A stretch of DNA of 46,599 bases from assembly GCA_002729725.1 (NCBI GenBank), contig PBYS01000048.1, forward strand, positions 1 through 46,599. Reading direction: 5' to 3'. Under the pieces are notes generated by a model. It was given only the letters and a program-made list of their open reading frames with translations, made no database searches and was not told the DNA's origin. Made by a program: the position numbers and the translations under genes. Position 1 is the first letter of the stretch, and the number at the start of each line of letters is the position of its first letter. The DNA comes from Puniceicoccaceae bacterium. Lineage in GTDB: Bacteria > Verrucomicrobiota > Verrucomicrobiia > Opitutales > Coraliomargaritaceae. This document shows, piece by piece, positions 9,801 to 17,458 of the stretch.

Positions 9801-10366
9801 AACTTGATAAACTCGCGGAGCAAATGGTTCTTCAGGTGCAATTGCGGGGGCCTTTCCTTTCCATGGCCGACTTCGTAAACCGTCTTCTTATCGAACAAGG
9901 TAATGACACCTTTGGACTGGGACTTAGCGGAGCCCTTCAGGCGGCCATCGACGGCGCCGGTATCAACCACAACGATCTGTTGGACGATCTTTTCGACGCA
10001 AAGACTTCCACTGATCCCAACCATTTACGGGAAGGGGTGGACTACCAGCTTCCCTCCTTAATCAGCGGTTTTCCCGGTTATCTCTTGCAGGCCGATGTAC
10101 TCTCGTCGATCGGACAATACCTGACCGCCCGATCGGACACCTTCCGAATCCGTACCTACGGTGACGCCATAAATCCGGTAACCTCGACGATCGACGCACG
10201 CGTTTGGTGCGAAGCCATTGTCCAGCGACTCCCCGACTACGTGGAAGCGAAGAACGGTAGTTTGGGTAACGAACCACACGAAGACAGCAGCGACCAAGTG
10301 AATGATCGCTTCGGGCGTCGTTACCAAATCGTGTCGATTCGCTGGCTGCCCCCCGAAGAAATCTAA
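6809..10366 (+). CDS. Verru_Chthon cassette protein A-like giant pilin-type protein
   Basis: 1185 aa from ATG at 6809, where MKKHPQRSRQSG is a short basic leader. It is followed by FAIVIALSILAFTLLLLLSL, a PilX-like hydrophobic helix with a Gly-Phe cleavage point as in type IV prepilins but without Glu at +5. Right after it comes the IGELQQHTGPDQRVTA phrase that is characteristic of Verru_Chthon cassette protein A in Verrucomicrobia. The remaining ~1100 residues are a soluble, Asp/Asn/Pro-rich passenger with no catalytic motif I recognise. It is expected to be inserted in the inner membrane and perhaps assembled by a type II/IV pilus-like machine (inference). The usual cassette partners B, C and D are absent here. 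The next gene overlaps its stop by one base (TAATG), suggesting the two proteins act together. Confidence 0.8.
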   Translation: MKKHPQRSRQSGFAIVIALSILAFTLLLLLSLTAFVRVEQQASAISINQLTARQNALLAVQIAIGELQQHTGPDQRVTATAQVLSADEVTLSRAGDGEIQGFASVENFWNKQRNGHWTGVWKNGNGSTFDPDDPTEGNPIPQLQNWLVSGNEAFGGSLAQPEPDYLPTEQVSINANTTPWDNITDQTNTNIEHVLLAWLPEENGSGSLISSIDRMVTAPRVDISSSEGRISGSYAWWVGDEGVKARANLVDPYATLGTDESKLRRAASAQRTGIEAMTDLAPFYNANEPALENIFQASEFALLDPDPLYAEALTKRFHDLSFYSRGVLADVRNGGLKRDLSYILGQPNLNDLHNAVDAVFEPVDGESAINPADESNQVLKAVVTPYAEIPSNVPDWKYSIYDEPGLLAYTPTWERLWSFHNMGNQTSDSPAGVFNGFGQAVPQLISRIDHGIHPMVTQAKLFYNLTFAPTIQIQIIPLVVLANPYSVPLAPADYTIKFYDPTTQVRFGTPADPYDPQLNEFSGLERLGISIDDGGFGDSQVILRSDGMAPGEAQIFTIETSGRLIPQTASSQKDFEVVLINDFDPSAYVSYDTALAIPEEYTHAVVFHTKSDFNTKLYLDYDPNTASDDGDRKLLQDVAGWKSSGDEDGRFVVYPANGGTKAGGGISYALFDYSLSTNQHALFYQQNYRMNVINGFHGVTGATHLLQWARTTAKKGSPGNENYIGADLLRPPGSLTTVRWGPVNTGTGNYDTVAPSGLGDDVGFINWLYDIPQSEVPLASLGHLQHLNTSAFIDRDAWKTYSSNRAEYGPIAEKATTVQAWQVNYPVSNSYPQPRVARDKLFDNYTPGAEYDGSYIWNAALWDKFYFSTFPAAGDFDFTTDRLVNSRYRPFRSQSATPLDDETQFRGAPGTSDQSKNSRLAAQNLLVDGGFNVNSTSKEAWKAVFASLRNIEIGDETDSANLSAPFVRTIQRLSGSPDAESGNHVNAWNGFRNLNEDELDKLAEQMVLQVQLRGPFLSMADFVNRLLIEQGNDTFGLGLSGALQAAIDGAGINHNDLLDDLFDAKTSTDPNHLREGVDYQLPSLISGFPGYLLQADVLSSIGQYLTARSDTFRIRTYGDAINPVTSTIDARVWCEAIVQRLPDYVEAKNGSLGNEPHEDSSDQVNDRFGRRYQIVSIRWLPPEEI

Positions 10367-11115
10367 TGCCCATCACATACCGCATCTTTCAAACTCTACT
10401 TCTCGTTACGGCAATCAGCTCGAACGTGAACGCTCAGGATCGCGTGACTTCCGTGGATGCCCGCTTTCTATTCCTCGACGAATCCCCAAGCAGCTATTCC
10501 ATCGAAGGGAATAGCGGCTACCGGGTCTTGAGTTCCTACCCCTATCAGGTAAGTCCGCCGGTTACGTTTGATCCGCAGGAGCGGGTGGATCTCTACAAGT
10601 CCGCCAGAAAACCCGAACGCTCCACGCCCTCTGGAAAGCCAATCTCGAACGAGGCTAGATACCAGAAGATTGGCACTGCGACGATTCCGAGCAATGTAAG
10701 CGAGGTCTTAGTCGTCGTCCGCAAAGACAGCGAAGATGCCGGTGCCTACAGACTGGAGTATTTCAGCAGCGATCCCCGGGAGTTTCCCGAGGGGACTGTT
10801 CGGGTGATCAACTTAGGGCGAACACCAATTGCGGTGGGAATCAACCGGGAAAGAGCTTTGATGGCACCCGGCCAGCAGCGAATTATGAGTCCGACCCCCG
10901 ACCACAAGGATCGCTTGATTATTCGGGTGGCCGAAGAGGACAAGAATACCTGGAATATTCTTTACGACAGTGTAGCCGTATTGCGCACCGGGAAGCGGAT
11001 GACCGGAGTAATCGTCTATTCGCCAACGGGAATGCGTCACACCTACACCGCCTACGAACTGCGCGAATTTGGAGAGCCGGAACCCGGCCACCAGTGGTTG
11101 ACCTTTACGGACTGA
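10366..11115 (+). CDS. Secreted protein of unknown function, partner of the Verru_Chthon-A-like protein
   Basis: 249 aa. The N-terminus MPITYRIFQTLLLVTAISS ending near NVNA-QD is a signal peptide. The mature part is beta-rich with repeated hydrophobic strands (TVRVINLGRTPIAVGI, RLIIRVAEEDKNTWNILYD, GVIVYSPTG) and resembles a single all-beta domain. I do not recognise the family. It starts on the last base of the preceding stop codon, so translational coupling and a shared job are likely. No terminator is obvious after it. Confidence 0.75.
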   Translation: MPITYRIFQTLLLVTAISSNVNAQDRVTSVDARFLFLDESPSSYSIEGNSGYRVLSSYPYQVSPPVTFDPQERVDLYKSARKPERSTPSGKPISNEARYQKIGTATIPSNVSEVLVVVRKDSEDAGAYRLEYFSSDPREFPEGTVRVINLGRTPIAVGINRERALMAPGQQRIMSPTPDHKDRLIIRVAEEDKNTWNILYDSVAVLRTGKRMTGVIVYSPTGMRHTYTAYELREFGEPEPGHQWLTFTD

Positions 11116-11178
11116 CGGCAGACGACGCGCATAGCATTTTTCCAGGCCGGTGCTCCCGGAGTTTCCTCGTCGGCGCTT

Positions 11179-11484
11179 TCAATCGATTTGAAGTGTGTAA
11201 GCGACGGTCGCGCGGGTCGAATGCGTTGCCGGGCAAAGACGGATGCGCCAGACTTGTTCGTCGGTTCCTTGGTGCCCTCGGTAGGCGGCGGTTTCGATGG
11301 CTGTGATCCGGCTGCCCTCCACGGGGCGGATGCGCAGCTTTTGCGTGCCAGTAGGAATGAGCGCGTCGGTGCCGTCGCGAAGTGGAGCCGTCTCAGTGAT
11401 CAGCAGTGTTTCAAATGATCCCCGTTCCTTCAGTTCAAAGCTGTCGGCCACGGTGAGCCGCCCTGCGCTTTTATCGAAGCCCCC
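11179..11484 (-). pseudogene. C-terminal remnant of a heparinase II/III-like gene
   Basis: About 100 codons ending at a genuine stop match the C-terminus of the intact heparinase-like protein at 12222-14090. Shared motifs include F(D/E)KSAGRLTV, GTDEQV.RIR, LRI.P.EG(S/T)RITA(I/V)E and YRGH. Everything upstream of residue FDKSAG is missing. Homology stops at a CCCCC-TC-GGGGG palindrome (11480-11491). There is no start codon in a sensible context, so it is a decayed 3' fragment. A full-length paralogue, possibly a tandem duplicate, must once have existed. Confidence 0.85.
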
Positions 11485-11510
11485 TCGGGGGTTGGGCGGG
11501 TGCAATTAAA

Positions 11511-11648
11511 CGTGCGGGGTAATTTCCTTTTATTCATTTTGTAGAACGCTAGCGAAAGCTAGTGTTGGGGCGCTTGCACGGACTTCACAACGGCTTCGCC
11601 GTCATGCTACAAAAAAGAACTTCCCCCGTGGAAATAATTGCACCCGGG
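11511..11648 (+). repeat. Dispersed intergenic palindromic repeat, copy 2 (simplest full-length copy)
   Basis: Begins near GGGGTAATTTCC and ends near ATAATTGCACCC, giving near-inverted termini (GGGGTAATT against AATTGCMCC). It holds two clean hairpins, GCTAGCGAAAGCTAG and ACGGCTTCGCCGT, then GTAGAACGC/ATGCTACAAAA flanks that are themselves complementary. It contains none of the GAGCTTGTCGAA insertions found in copies 1 and 3, so it probably represents the ancestral unit of about 140 bp. Confidence 0.82.
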
Positions 11649-11689
11649 TTGGGCTGATAATGCGCAATATATTTGACAAAATGCCAATT

Positions 11690-11711
11690 AATGAGCAATT
11701 TATTGCTCATT
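11690..11711. promoter_or_regulatory. Perfect inverted repeat before hipB (candidate HipB operator)
   Basis: Ten-base arms AATGAGCAAT and ATTGCTCATT separated by TT end directly before the ATG at 11712. A further half-site-like AATGCGCAAT lies at about 11659. HipB proteins autorepress through palindromes in their own promoters, so this is the natural operator candidate. Confidence 0.65.
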
Positions 11712-12032
11712 ATGAAAAAGGCGCCACACCTTTTGCCTGCTCAGCGACGTCTCATGGAGAGCTTCGGAGAAAACCTCCGTCTCGCTCGCTTGCGTCGCAA
11801 ACTAAGTGCAGAGCGTGTGGCCGAACGGGCTGGCATTAGCCGTAGGACTTTGGTCAGCATCGAGTCCGGTGAGCCGACTGTAGCGATGGGCAACTATTTT
11901 CAGGTCATGCGCGTTCTGGGCTTGGAGAAAGATTTTGGGCTTTTGGCGCGCGATGATGAGATGGGTCGAAAGTTGCAGGATATGGAACTGAGGCCGAAAC
12001 AGCGGGCTCCGAAACGAAAGTCAGTAGGATGA
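11712..12032 (+). CDS. hipB: XRE-family HTH regulator, HipB-type antitoxin (orphaned)
   Basis: 106 aa from ATG at 11712; upstream in-frame ATG (11691) and TTG (11673) starts would place the operator palindrome inside the gene. A Cro/C1-type helix-turn-helix spans about residues 17-75 (FGENLRLARLRRKLSAERVA, then AGISRRTLVSIESGEPTVAMGNY), followed by the short LGL.KDFGLLA.DD..GR tail common in HipB proteins fused to the hipA operon. HipB normally neutralises the HipA kinase and represses the operon. Here the toxin gene is reduced to its last codons directly downstream, so the protein now stands without a local toxin. The overlap of its stop with the remnant suggests the two genes once overlapped. 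Confidence 0.82.
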   Translation: MKKAPHLLPAQRRLMESFGENLRLARLRRKLSAERVAERAGISRRTLVSIESGEPTVAMGNYFQVMRVLGLEKDFGLLARDDEMGRKLQDMELRPKQRAPKRKSVG

Positions 12033-12225
12033 AAATAGTAATGCCTGCGAACTGGACTTGGCACGCAGTGTGGGGCAACACTTCAGGCTCTCCAAAGCCC
12101 GTCAAGTAACGATCATAAATGAGGTGTCGCAGGCGGTGGAAACATGGAACCAAAGCGCGCAAAATCATGGGCTTAAGCGCAGTGAAATCGAGCGTATGCA
12201 CGCCGCCTTCCAAGGCGCTGGTTAA
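12028..12225 (+). pseudogene. hipA: hipA 3' remnant
   Basis: In the +1 frame relative to hipB, 65 codons read DENSNACELDLARSV, then FRLSKARQVTIINEV, AVETWNQSA and SEIERMHAAFQ, then TAA. This matches the general pattern of HipA C-termini (A.SV...FRL....A..II.EV..AV..W...A...G). The kinase core, including the catalytic and Mg-binding regions, is absent, and a TAG stops the frame immediately upstream. It overlaps the end of the convergent heparinase-like gene by 4 bp. Assigned from family memory without alignment. Confidence 0.65.
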
Positions 12226-14090
12226 CTCGACGAACTCACAAGAACCGAATAAGCGGCCGTTCCGCTGGCGGCATCGACTGTCGGGGACATCCGGATGCGA
12301 CAAACTTGCTCATCGGTGCCGTTGTGTCCTCGGTAGTCGCAACTTTCTACGGCGGTGATGCGGGTGCCTTCGTTGGGGTGGATGCGTAGTTGAACCCCTT
12401 CGGTGGTGATGCGTGCCTCTTCGCCGTCGCAGACGGTGTTCGGCGGAGCGATCAGAATGGTTTCGAAAGTCCCCGCCTCATCGAGTGTGTAGTGGTCGGT
12501 CACGGTGAGCCGGCCTGCGCTTTTTTCGAAAAGCCAAGTGCGGTGCAGTTTTTGGCAGCCGGCTTCGCTGGGGTAGGCCTTGCTGAGGTCGATGCGCCAC
12601 TCCACGCGGTCTTCGCCGATACGGGTCTCCAGCACAGTGGCGGCGAACTCCCGCCCGGCGGCTTGTTCATGCCCGTTGACGTAGGGAACGGAGTGCCCCA
12701 GCGAGCGGGCGGCGAGGAAGGTGTAGCGTCCCTCGTTGAAAAAGTCATGTGTGTATTCGGGCGCGCCGATTTCGAGGCATGCGGGGTGCCCGTTGACGTT
12801 GAGGAGCCAGCTGCCGCAGTCGTTGTGGTTGTGGTGCTCGTCGTTATGGCCGGCTTTGGCCGCCAGTTCCCAGTGGTTGCCTTGGTTGTCTGTGCCGCGG
12901 GCGACGATGGCGCCGTAGTCGGGGAAATAGACGTCCGGTTGTTCGGGAGATTCCTGCGAGGCGGTGTTTGGATCGGTCGGTGCGCGAAGGGCTTGGCGTG
13001 AAAGGGAAAAAAAGTCCCGGCGCAGTTGATCCAGATCGATGCTCTTTTTGATCTGCTTCTGATACAGGGCTTTGCCCATTGATTGCAGCATCGGGTCGTC
13101 GAGCCGTTGCCCCAAGTAAGTCAGGAGCGGAGGGGAGAGTGTGCCCGTCCGGCTTCCGTCGGAAAAATTGACCCTATGGCCATTGGCCAGAGTCATTTGC
13201 GGTGCGAAGCGCGCCATGCGCTGGATCTTCGGGTTGTCCACAAAGAGGGAGAGTTCACCTTCGGTGCGATGCTCCAGCTGGGCGTTGAGCTCGCTGAACC
13301 AGCCAAAGCCGTAGGACCAATAGCCGGGGCCTTCCGAAGTCGAACCATCCTCGCCGAATCCGGAAAGGTAATGCGGGAGGCTGGCGGCCGCCCGGTGAAG
13401 CATCCGCGCCACCAAATCGTGATCCTCTTCGATGGCGAGCGCCGCTCCCAGCACGCCTTGGTGGCAGACGGCATTCCAATTGTTGTGGATGGTCGTCCAG
13501 TGGAACGCTGGCTCGCGGTTGGCGTAGTTTTCGAAGAATTGGCTGTGCAATCGGCTGCGGATGCGCGTGGCCAATTTATCGGGGATAACTGTGTTCAGCA
13601 CGACCAGCATTTCTGCGAAATTGTTGGCGCATTCGGCGGCAAAAAGGTCGATGTGCATCGGGTCTTTGCCGGTAGGTTCTTCCCACACATGGGCGGGGAG
13701 TGTCCAAGAGCATTCATCGAGAATGGCGGTGAGTTTGGCGAGAAAGGAAGGCAAAAGTCGGGCACGCGTCGATGGATCACCAAGCAAGACAGCGATGGCG
13801 GCGCGACCGAGCCGTCGGCGGCGTTCGAAGTAGGGCTTCTCGAACGGCAGCCGGTCACCGGTTTTGAAAAAATCCTCGTAGAGTGCGTCGGTCAGTTCGG
13901 GGAGCGGCTGGTCGGCCTCGGCTTCGGCACGGGCGATCAATTCCGGAAGCCAGCTCGCCACGGCGGGAGCTTCGCGCTGTGTGTGCCAGACGGCGTCGTC
14001 GAGTCGGGGCAATGCGGAGCGGCCAGTCGTGGCCTTGAGGATGGTCGCGATCTCTGTGGCCGCTAAATTAGATTCAAGGAGGTTTTTCAT
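12222..14090 (-). CDS. Heparinase II/III-like polysaccharide lyase (leaderless)
   Basis: 622 aa. The N-terminal two-thirds is a helical (alpha/alpha) toroid with HNNWNAVCHQG (about 202-212) and EGPGYWSYGFG (253-263), which contains the Tyr typical of the catalytic site. The C-terminal beta-sandwich region begins near 385 with DYGAIVARG and the family hallmark HNHND at 420-424, then GSWLLNVNGHPACLEIG. This matches heparinase II/III-type lyases (PL12/PL15-like), which cut uronic-acid-containing chains by beta-elimination. No signal peptide is visible, so it probably acts on imported oligosaccharides in the cytoplasm. Its ATG directly abuts the stop of the upstream GH5 gene, so both are co-transcribed. 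A C-terminal copy lies at 11179. Confidence 0.88.
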   Translation of the reverse strand: MKNLLESNLAATEIATILKATTGRSALPRLDDAVWHTQREAPAVASWLPELIARAEAEADQPLPELTDALYEDFFKTGDRLPFEKPYFERRRRLGRAAIAVLLGDPSTRARLLPSFLAKLTAILDECSWTLPAHVWEEPTGKDPMHIDLFAAECANNFAEMLVVLNTVIPDKLATRIRSRLHSQFFENYANREPAFHWTTIHNNWNAVCHQGVLGAALAIEEDHDLVARMLHRAAASLPHYLSGFGEDGSTSEGPGYWSYGFGWFSELNAQLEHRTEGELSLFVDNPKIQRMARFAPQMTLANGHRVNFSDGSRTGTLSPPLLTYLGQRLDDPMLQSMGKALYQKQIKKSIDLDQLRRDFFSLSRQALRAPTDPNTASQESPEQPDVYFPDYGAIVARGTDNQGNHWELAAKAGHNDEHHNHNDCGSWLLNVNGHPACLEIGAPEYTHDFFNEGRYTFLAARSLGHSVPYVNGHEQAAGREFAATVLETRIGEDRVEWRIDLSKAYPSEAGCQKLHRTWLFEKSAGRLTVTDHYTLDEAGTFETILIAPPNTVCDGEEARITTEGVQLRIHPNEGTRITAVESCDYRGHNGTDEQVCRIRMSPTVDAASGTAAYSVLVSSSS

Positions 14091-15221
14091 TTAGCGTAAG
14101 CGTTTGTTTTCAAACTGTTCGCCGGCCAGGGCGCGTTTAACAAAAGCACCCCAAAATGGGCTGGGCGTGTAGTTCGCCCAGTCGGACAAGAGGACGGGGG
14201 TCGCCCAAGTATGGAAGGACCAACCTGTCCAGTTCAAGCGGTGATCCTGGATCATGCCAAGCATGTCCGGCACCCAAGTGTAGGGATCTTCCTGATCCGC
14301 TTCGGGGATGAAATGCATCTTTTTGACGTCGGCTCCAAGCTCGCCGATGAAGATGGGGTGCAACTCCGCGGCGTCGAGGAAGGCCTTTTGCCAGTTTCTC
14401 TTCCAGTTGTAAACGTGAGTGGCGTACATGATGCCGTTGCCACTCGGGTCTTCCAGTGCGTAGCCGTTGACGATGCCGGATAAATCGTAGGCCCATTGGA
14501 GCCCTCCGGCGATGATGACGTTCTTGGCGCCAGTGGCGCGGATGGCCTCCACGAGTGCTTGCATGCCGGGCGAATCGAAGCCCCGGTTCGCTTGCATGGT
14601 TTGCTCGTTGAGGAAGCCGGCTTCATTCACTTTGGCCTTTTCGTCGGCGACGAAGCCGCCGTTGCGCCAGACCTCCCATGAAATGCCGTGCGGCTCATTG
14701 AGGACGTCAAAGAGCACGGCCGGGTGGTTTTTATAGAGCGTGGCGAGTTCTTGCCAGAATGGGATCTGCTCCGGCTTGACGGCACGGTAACGATGGTGGT
14801 CCAGGGCAATGTAGGCACCCCGGTTGGCCACGGCGTTCACAACAGCATCTACCTTAGCACGATAAGCAAGTCCCCCGTCGGTTTGCCCCTTTCCGCGGCC
14901 ATACCAGAAGTGGTCTTTGATCGCCAGACGGACGACATTGGCTTGCCAGTCTTCGATCGCGACGATTGCAGAGTGAACGGCTCCGTGGCCTTCGGGCACG
15001 ATTTCCAAGCCAGGGATGGCGACGCCTTGCAGCCAGACTTCTTCACCGTCCGGATCCACGAGACGGTTGCCACTGACTTTAATCTCCAGGGGCCAGTTGT
15101 CCGGATTCGGGGATTCCGCCGGAGGGTCGGTCGGATAATTGCGGTCTTTGACTTCACCCAAAGCCAAGAGTGGGAGGGCGAAGAGTAGGGGCAGGGCGAG
15201 AAAATGGAGGCGGGTTCGCAT
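14091..15221 (-). CDS. Secreted single-domain GH5-family glycoside hydrolase
   Basis: 376 aa. Signal peptide MRTRLHFLALPLLFALPLLA is followed almost directly by the catalytic TIM barrel (about 42-376); the N-terminal modules of its paralogues are absent. The predicted acid/base is Glu176 (DVLNEPHG) and the nucleophile Glu294 (FIGELGAD). It shares WLQGV, NHPAVLFD.LNEPHG, SWE.WRNGGF, AYDLSGI and GIMYATHVY with the other three close paralogues. It is the first gene of an operon with the heparinase-like lyase. A GCAAC/GTTGC-type palindrome at 15270 sits 49 bp before the start codon. Confidence 0.92.
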   Translation of the reverse strand: MRTRLHFLALPLLFALPLLALGEVKDRNYPTDPPAESPNPDNWPLEIKVSGNRLVDPDGEEVWLQGVAIPGLEIVPEGHGAVHSAIVAIEDWQANVVRLAIKDHFWYGRGKGQTDGGLAYRAKVDAVVNAVANRGAYIALDHHRYRAVKPEQIPFWQELATLYKNHPAVLFDVLNEPHGISWEVWRNGGFVADEKAKVNEAGFLNEQTMQANRGFDSPGMQALVEAIRATGAKNVIIAGGLQWAYDLSGIVNGYALEDPSGNGIMYATHVYNWKRNWQKAFLDAAELHPIFIGELGADVKKMHFIPEADQEDPYTWVPDMLGMIQDHRLNWTGWSFHTWATPVLLSDWANYTPSPFWGAFVKRALAGEQFENKRLR

Positions 15222-15269
15222 AAGGACATGATCTCATCCGAAACGTAGCGTTCAACAAGAATGATTTTG

Positions 15270-15283
15270 CGCAACTTATTGCG
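15270..15283. promoter_or_regulatory. Palindromic operator CGCAACTTATTGCG (site 2)
   Basis: Matches the palindrome at 4247 with changes only in the centre and one arm position. It lies 49 bp upstream of the GH5 start at 15221. Confidence 0.62.
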
Positions 15284-15435
15284 AGCGGGGCGATTGCAGT
15301 GGATTCCCCAAGTTAGAATGGTGAGTTCGAGTCAGTTCAGGGAATCCTATACGGTCAGCAATTTGAAATGAAGCGAATGCGCTAGTGTCTTTTTGAATCA
15401 GCTATTTGGAATTTAAACATCAGTAAGAGAACTGG

Positions 15436-15467
15436 ATATCATTCAGAGATAATACATATCATTCTGA
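15436..15467. promoter_or_regulatory. Direct repeat ATATCATTCWGA, 20 bp apart
   Basis: ATATCATTCAGA (15436-15447) and ATATCATTCTGA (15456-15467) are spaced about two helical turns, 97 bp before the PEP-CTERM gene. Direct repeats with this phasing are typical of AraC-family binding. The nearby AraC regulator at 16477-17364 is the obvious candidate. Confidence 0.5.
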
Positions 15468-15563
15468 AGCCCTAGCGTGTGCTGATTTTTCTGTTAGGAT
15501 TGAATGGTATTTGTGAAGCATTCAGCTTCGAAAATCCCTCCATATAATTGTCTGTCTATACTC

Positions 15564-16253
15564 ATGAAAAAACATCAAATTTTAAGTTTAACAGTTCTCT
15601 CCCTGGTAGGTGTGGTTCATTCTGGCATAGCTCAGACTTTGATCACGAATGCTAACGAAGATATAAGGATCGCCGATGAGGATGAAAATGGCGTGGGTAA
15701 TAGTACTTCGAGTGGGCTTTTTCTGGGGGATAGCAGTAACGAAAATATTGTCTTTGGCTCAGCATGGCGTTTTGATATTAGGGATGCGGGTGAGATTGCC
15801 GCGATCAATGCAGCGCCCTCGATTTTCTTTGAAGTAGATATCTTTCAAATCAATGGCCAAGCTCAAACGGTATTCCCGACTGTTAACTTTTTCGCCTTGG
15901 CGACTCCCGATTCATTGAGCGCTGCGGACTATAACGTCGGATCGAACGCATTTCTCGGCACCATCGACATGACAGGCTTTAGTCCGGATGATACCGTACA
16001 ATTCGATGTGACTAGTATCGTGAAAGCTGCCACTGACCATGTCGGATTTATCATGCAAATTCAAAATCCAGTGGATGCTGACGGGGATGATATTGCCACT
16101 GGTAATGATGAGAGCGGCGTTGCGGATTACTATATTTTTTATGATGTATCCAGTAAGGGTCGATTGGTTTCGGTGATTCCAGAGCCAGGCACGTATGCCT
16201 TGTTTACTGGGCTTTTCGGACTCGCTTCTGTCGCGACACGTCGACGTCGTTAG
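15564..16253 (+). CDS. PEP-CTERM sorted exported protein
   Basis: 229 aa from ATG at 15564, giving signal peptide MKKHQILSLTVLSLVGVVHSGIAQ. The mature domain (about 25-200) is a beta-rich, Asp-rich module in which FDVTSIV and IMQIQN strands resemble DNRLRE/TGF-beta-propeptide-like sandwich proteins. The C-terminus IPEPGTYALFTGLFGLASVATRRRR is a canonical PEP-CTERM tail: Pro-Glu-Pro, hydrophobic helix and arginine cluster. Exosortase would process it, but no exosortase is in this window. The upstream region has a phased direct repeat. The ligand is unknown. Confidence 0.85.
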   Translation: MKKHQILSLTVLSLVGVVHSGIAQTLITNANEDIRIADEDENGVGNSTSSGLFLGDSSNENIVFGSAWRFDIRDAGEIAAINAAPSIFFEVDIFQINGQAQTVFPTVNFFALATPDSLSAADYNVGSNAFLGTIDMTGFSPDDTVQFDVTSIVKAATDHVGFIMQIQNPVDADGDDIATGNDESGVADYYIFYDVSSKGRLVSVIPEPGTYALFTGLFGLASVATRRRR

Positions 16254-16476
16254 GCTGACCTGTTGTGAATCAATGTAGTGTCTGAGCTTGCTCAGGCCAG
16301 CCGAGCCTCTTCGTCGTATCGGGCGACGAGCAAGCATCCTTCGGGCATACACCCGCACACTACTTCAATAAATTTGCGCACTAAGAACTCTCCCACTTAA
16401 GCGCAATGATACCAGCACGCCGCTAATTCTGGGGATATATCAAACCGCAGATGGACGCTGATAATTACTTTTCAGG
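16254..16476. other. Convergent intergenic region with small hairpins
   Basis: Contains CTGAGCTTGCTCAG (about 16285) and TCGTCG-TATCGGG-CGACGA (about 16312) stems without T-runs. It also contains CCGCAGATGGACGCTGAT (16446-16463), which resembles a short sequence I remember as dispersed in other genomes. No gene is seen. Confidence 0.4.
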
Positions 16477-17364
16477 CTACGTGGCGTCAATCAGCGAAAT
16501 GGATTCTTTACGTTGCGCCCGGTATTTATCCGGAGTCACGCCGACGGACTCTCGAAAGGCTCGTGTGAAAAGTGGATGTGAACTGAAACCGGTCTCTGTT
16601 GCGATCATATGAATTTTTTGATTTGTTTTAGCTAATAGATACGAAGCTTTATCGATCCGAAGCTGTTTCAGGTATTGAAAAATGGTTTGTTTGGTTTCTT
16701 GTTTGAAGACTCTGGCAACATGCTCGCCACTGAGATTCAGTTTCCAACCGACATCGTCCAGGGAGAATGATCGGTTTAGGTTTTCATTGAGATAGCGGCG
16801 TACGCCTTGGACGATTAAGTGATTCTTGTTGTTAGCTGGACGGCTTGGGGTTGTCTCTCTCGCTTTTCTAAGCACTTCGATAAATATACTAGTGGATGCG
16901 CTCTGCAACATCTCTTCGCGTCCCATTAGCGCGGATTCAGATTCTGATCGGTATTGATCGATCAGGTATTGTATCCGTGGTGAAATACCATCTTGGATAT
17001 GGGCGAAAGTAGTGAAAAAGTGCTCGATGAAAGGGTAGAAGCTGTCCGATGTCATGGGCAGTCGAACCCAAGTTTCAAAAAAACGAATACGAAAAGCAGT
17101 TAATTTGCTTTCAACTTTTGGATCGATTGAATGATAGCGGTAGTTGGTATTTTGCGGAATGACCAAAATGTCACCCGGATTCACCATAACTGCTTCTTCC
17201 AGTCTGGCTTCATTGAGCGTGACTCGAACGGGACCAGATTGCATGAGTATAATTCTCGGGTTGTAAGTTTTGACTTGGATGAACTTATCGGGGGGGATCT
17301 GACTAGAAATAAGTGCCGAGTCCACTCCCAGTCCAGTGGTCCATTCGTGTAGGTAGAGTTCCAT
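16477..17364 (-). CDS. AraC-family transcriptional regulator
   Basis: 295 aa. The N-terminal half has a cupin-like sensor domain (RIILMQSGPVRVTLN and NPGDILVIPQNTNYRYHSI). The C-terminal ~100 residues hold the two helix-turn-helix motifs: RSFSLDDVGWKLNLSGEHVARVF and IHMIATETGFSSHPLFTRAFRE, then GVTPDKYR. Such proteins activate carbohydrate genes on binding a sugar. It lies between a PEP-CTERM gene with an AraC-style direct repeat and the triplicated-module GH5, and may control either. It has no close tie to the second AraC at 26104. Confidence 0.92.
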   Translation of the reverse strand: MELYLHEWTTGLGVDSALISSQIPPDKFIQVKTYNPRIILMQSGPVRVTLNEARLEEAVMVNPGDILVIPQNTNYRYHSIDPKVESKLTAFRIRFFETWVRLPMTSDSFYPFIEHFFTTFAHIQDGISPRIQYLIDQYRSESESALMGREEMLQSASTSIFIEVLRKARETTPSRPANNKNHLIVQGVRRYLNENLNRSFSLDDVGWKLNLSGEHVARVFKQETKQTIFQYLKQLRIDKASYLLAKTNQKIHMIATETGFSSHPLFTRAFRESVGVTPDKYRAQRKESISLIDAT

Positions 17365-17458
17365 GTCGGTATTTGTGGAGTATGAATGGTGGGTTTATAT
17401 TTTGTATAGTCTAGCCATTCGAGGCTGTTTGTCCATAGTCTCATTCGTATGCAGTAAA

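Noticed and set aside
16446..16463. Short CCGCAGATGGACGCTGAT sequence resembling repeats remembered from other genomes
   Set aside because: Only one clear copy is in this window, so it is not called as a repeat.
17401..17441. Possible 53-bp-type motif near the AraC gene (TATAGTCTAG and CATAGTCTCA)
   Set aside because: The two matches are weak and 29 bp apart, not 53, so they do not fit the paired motif.
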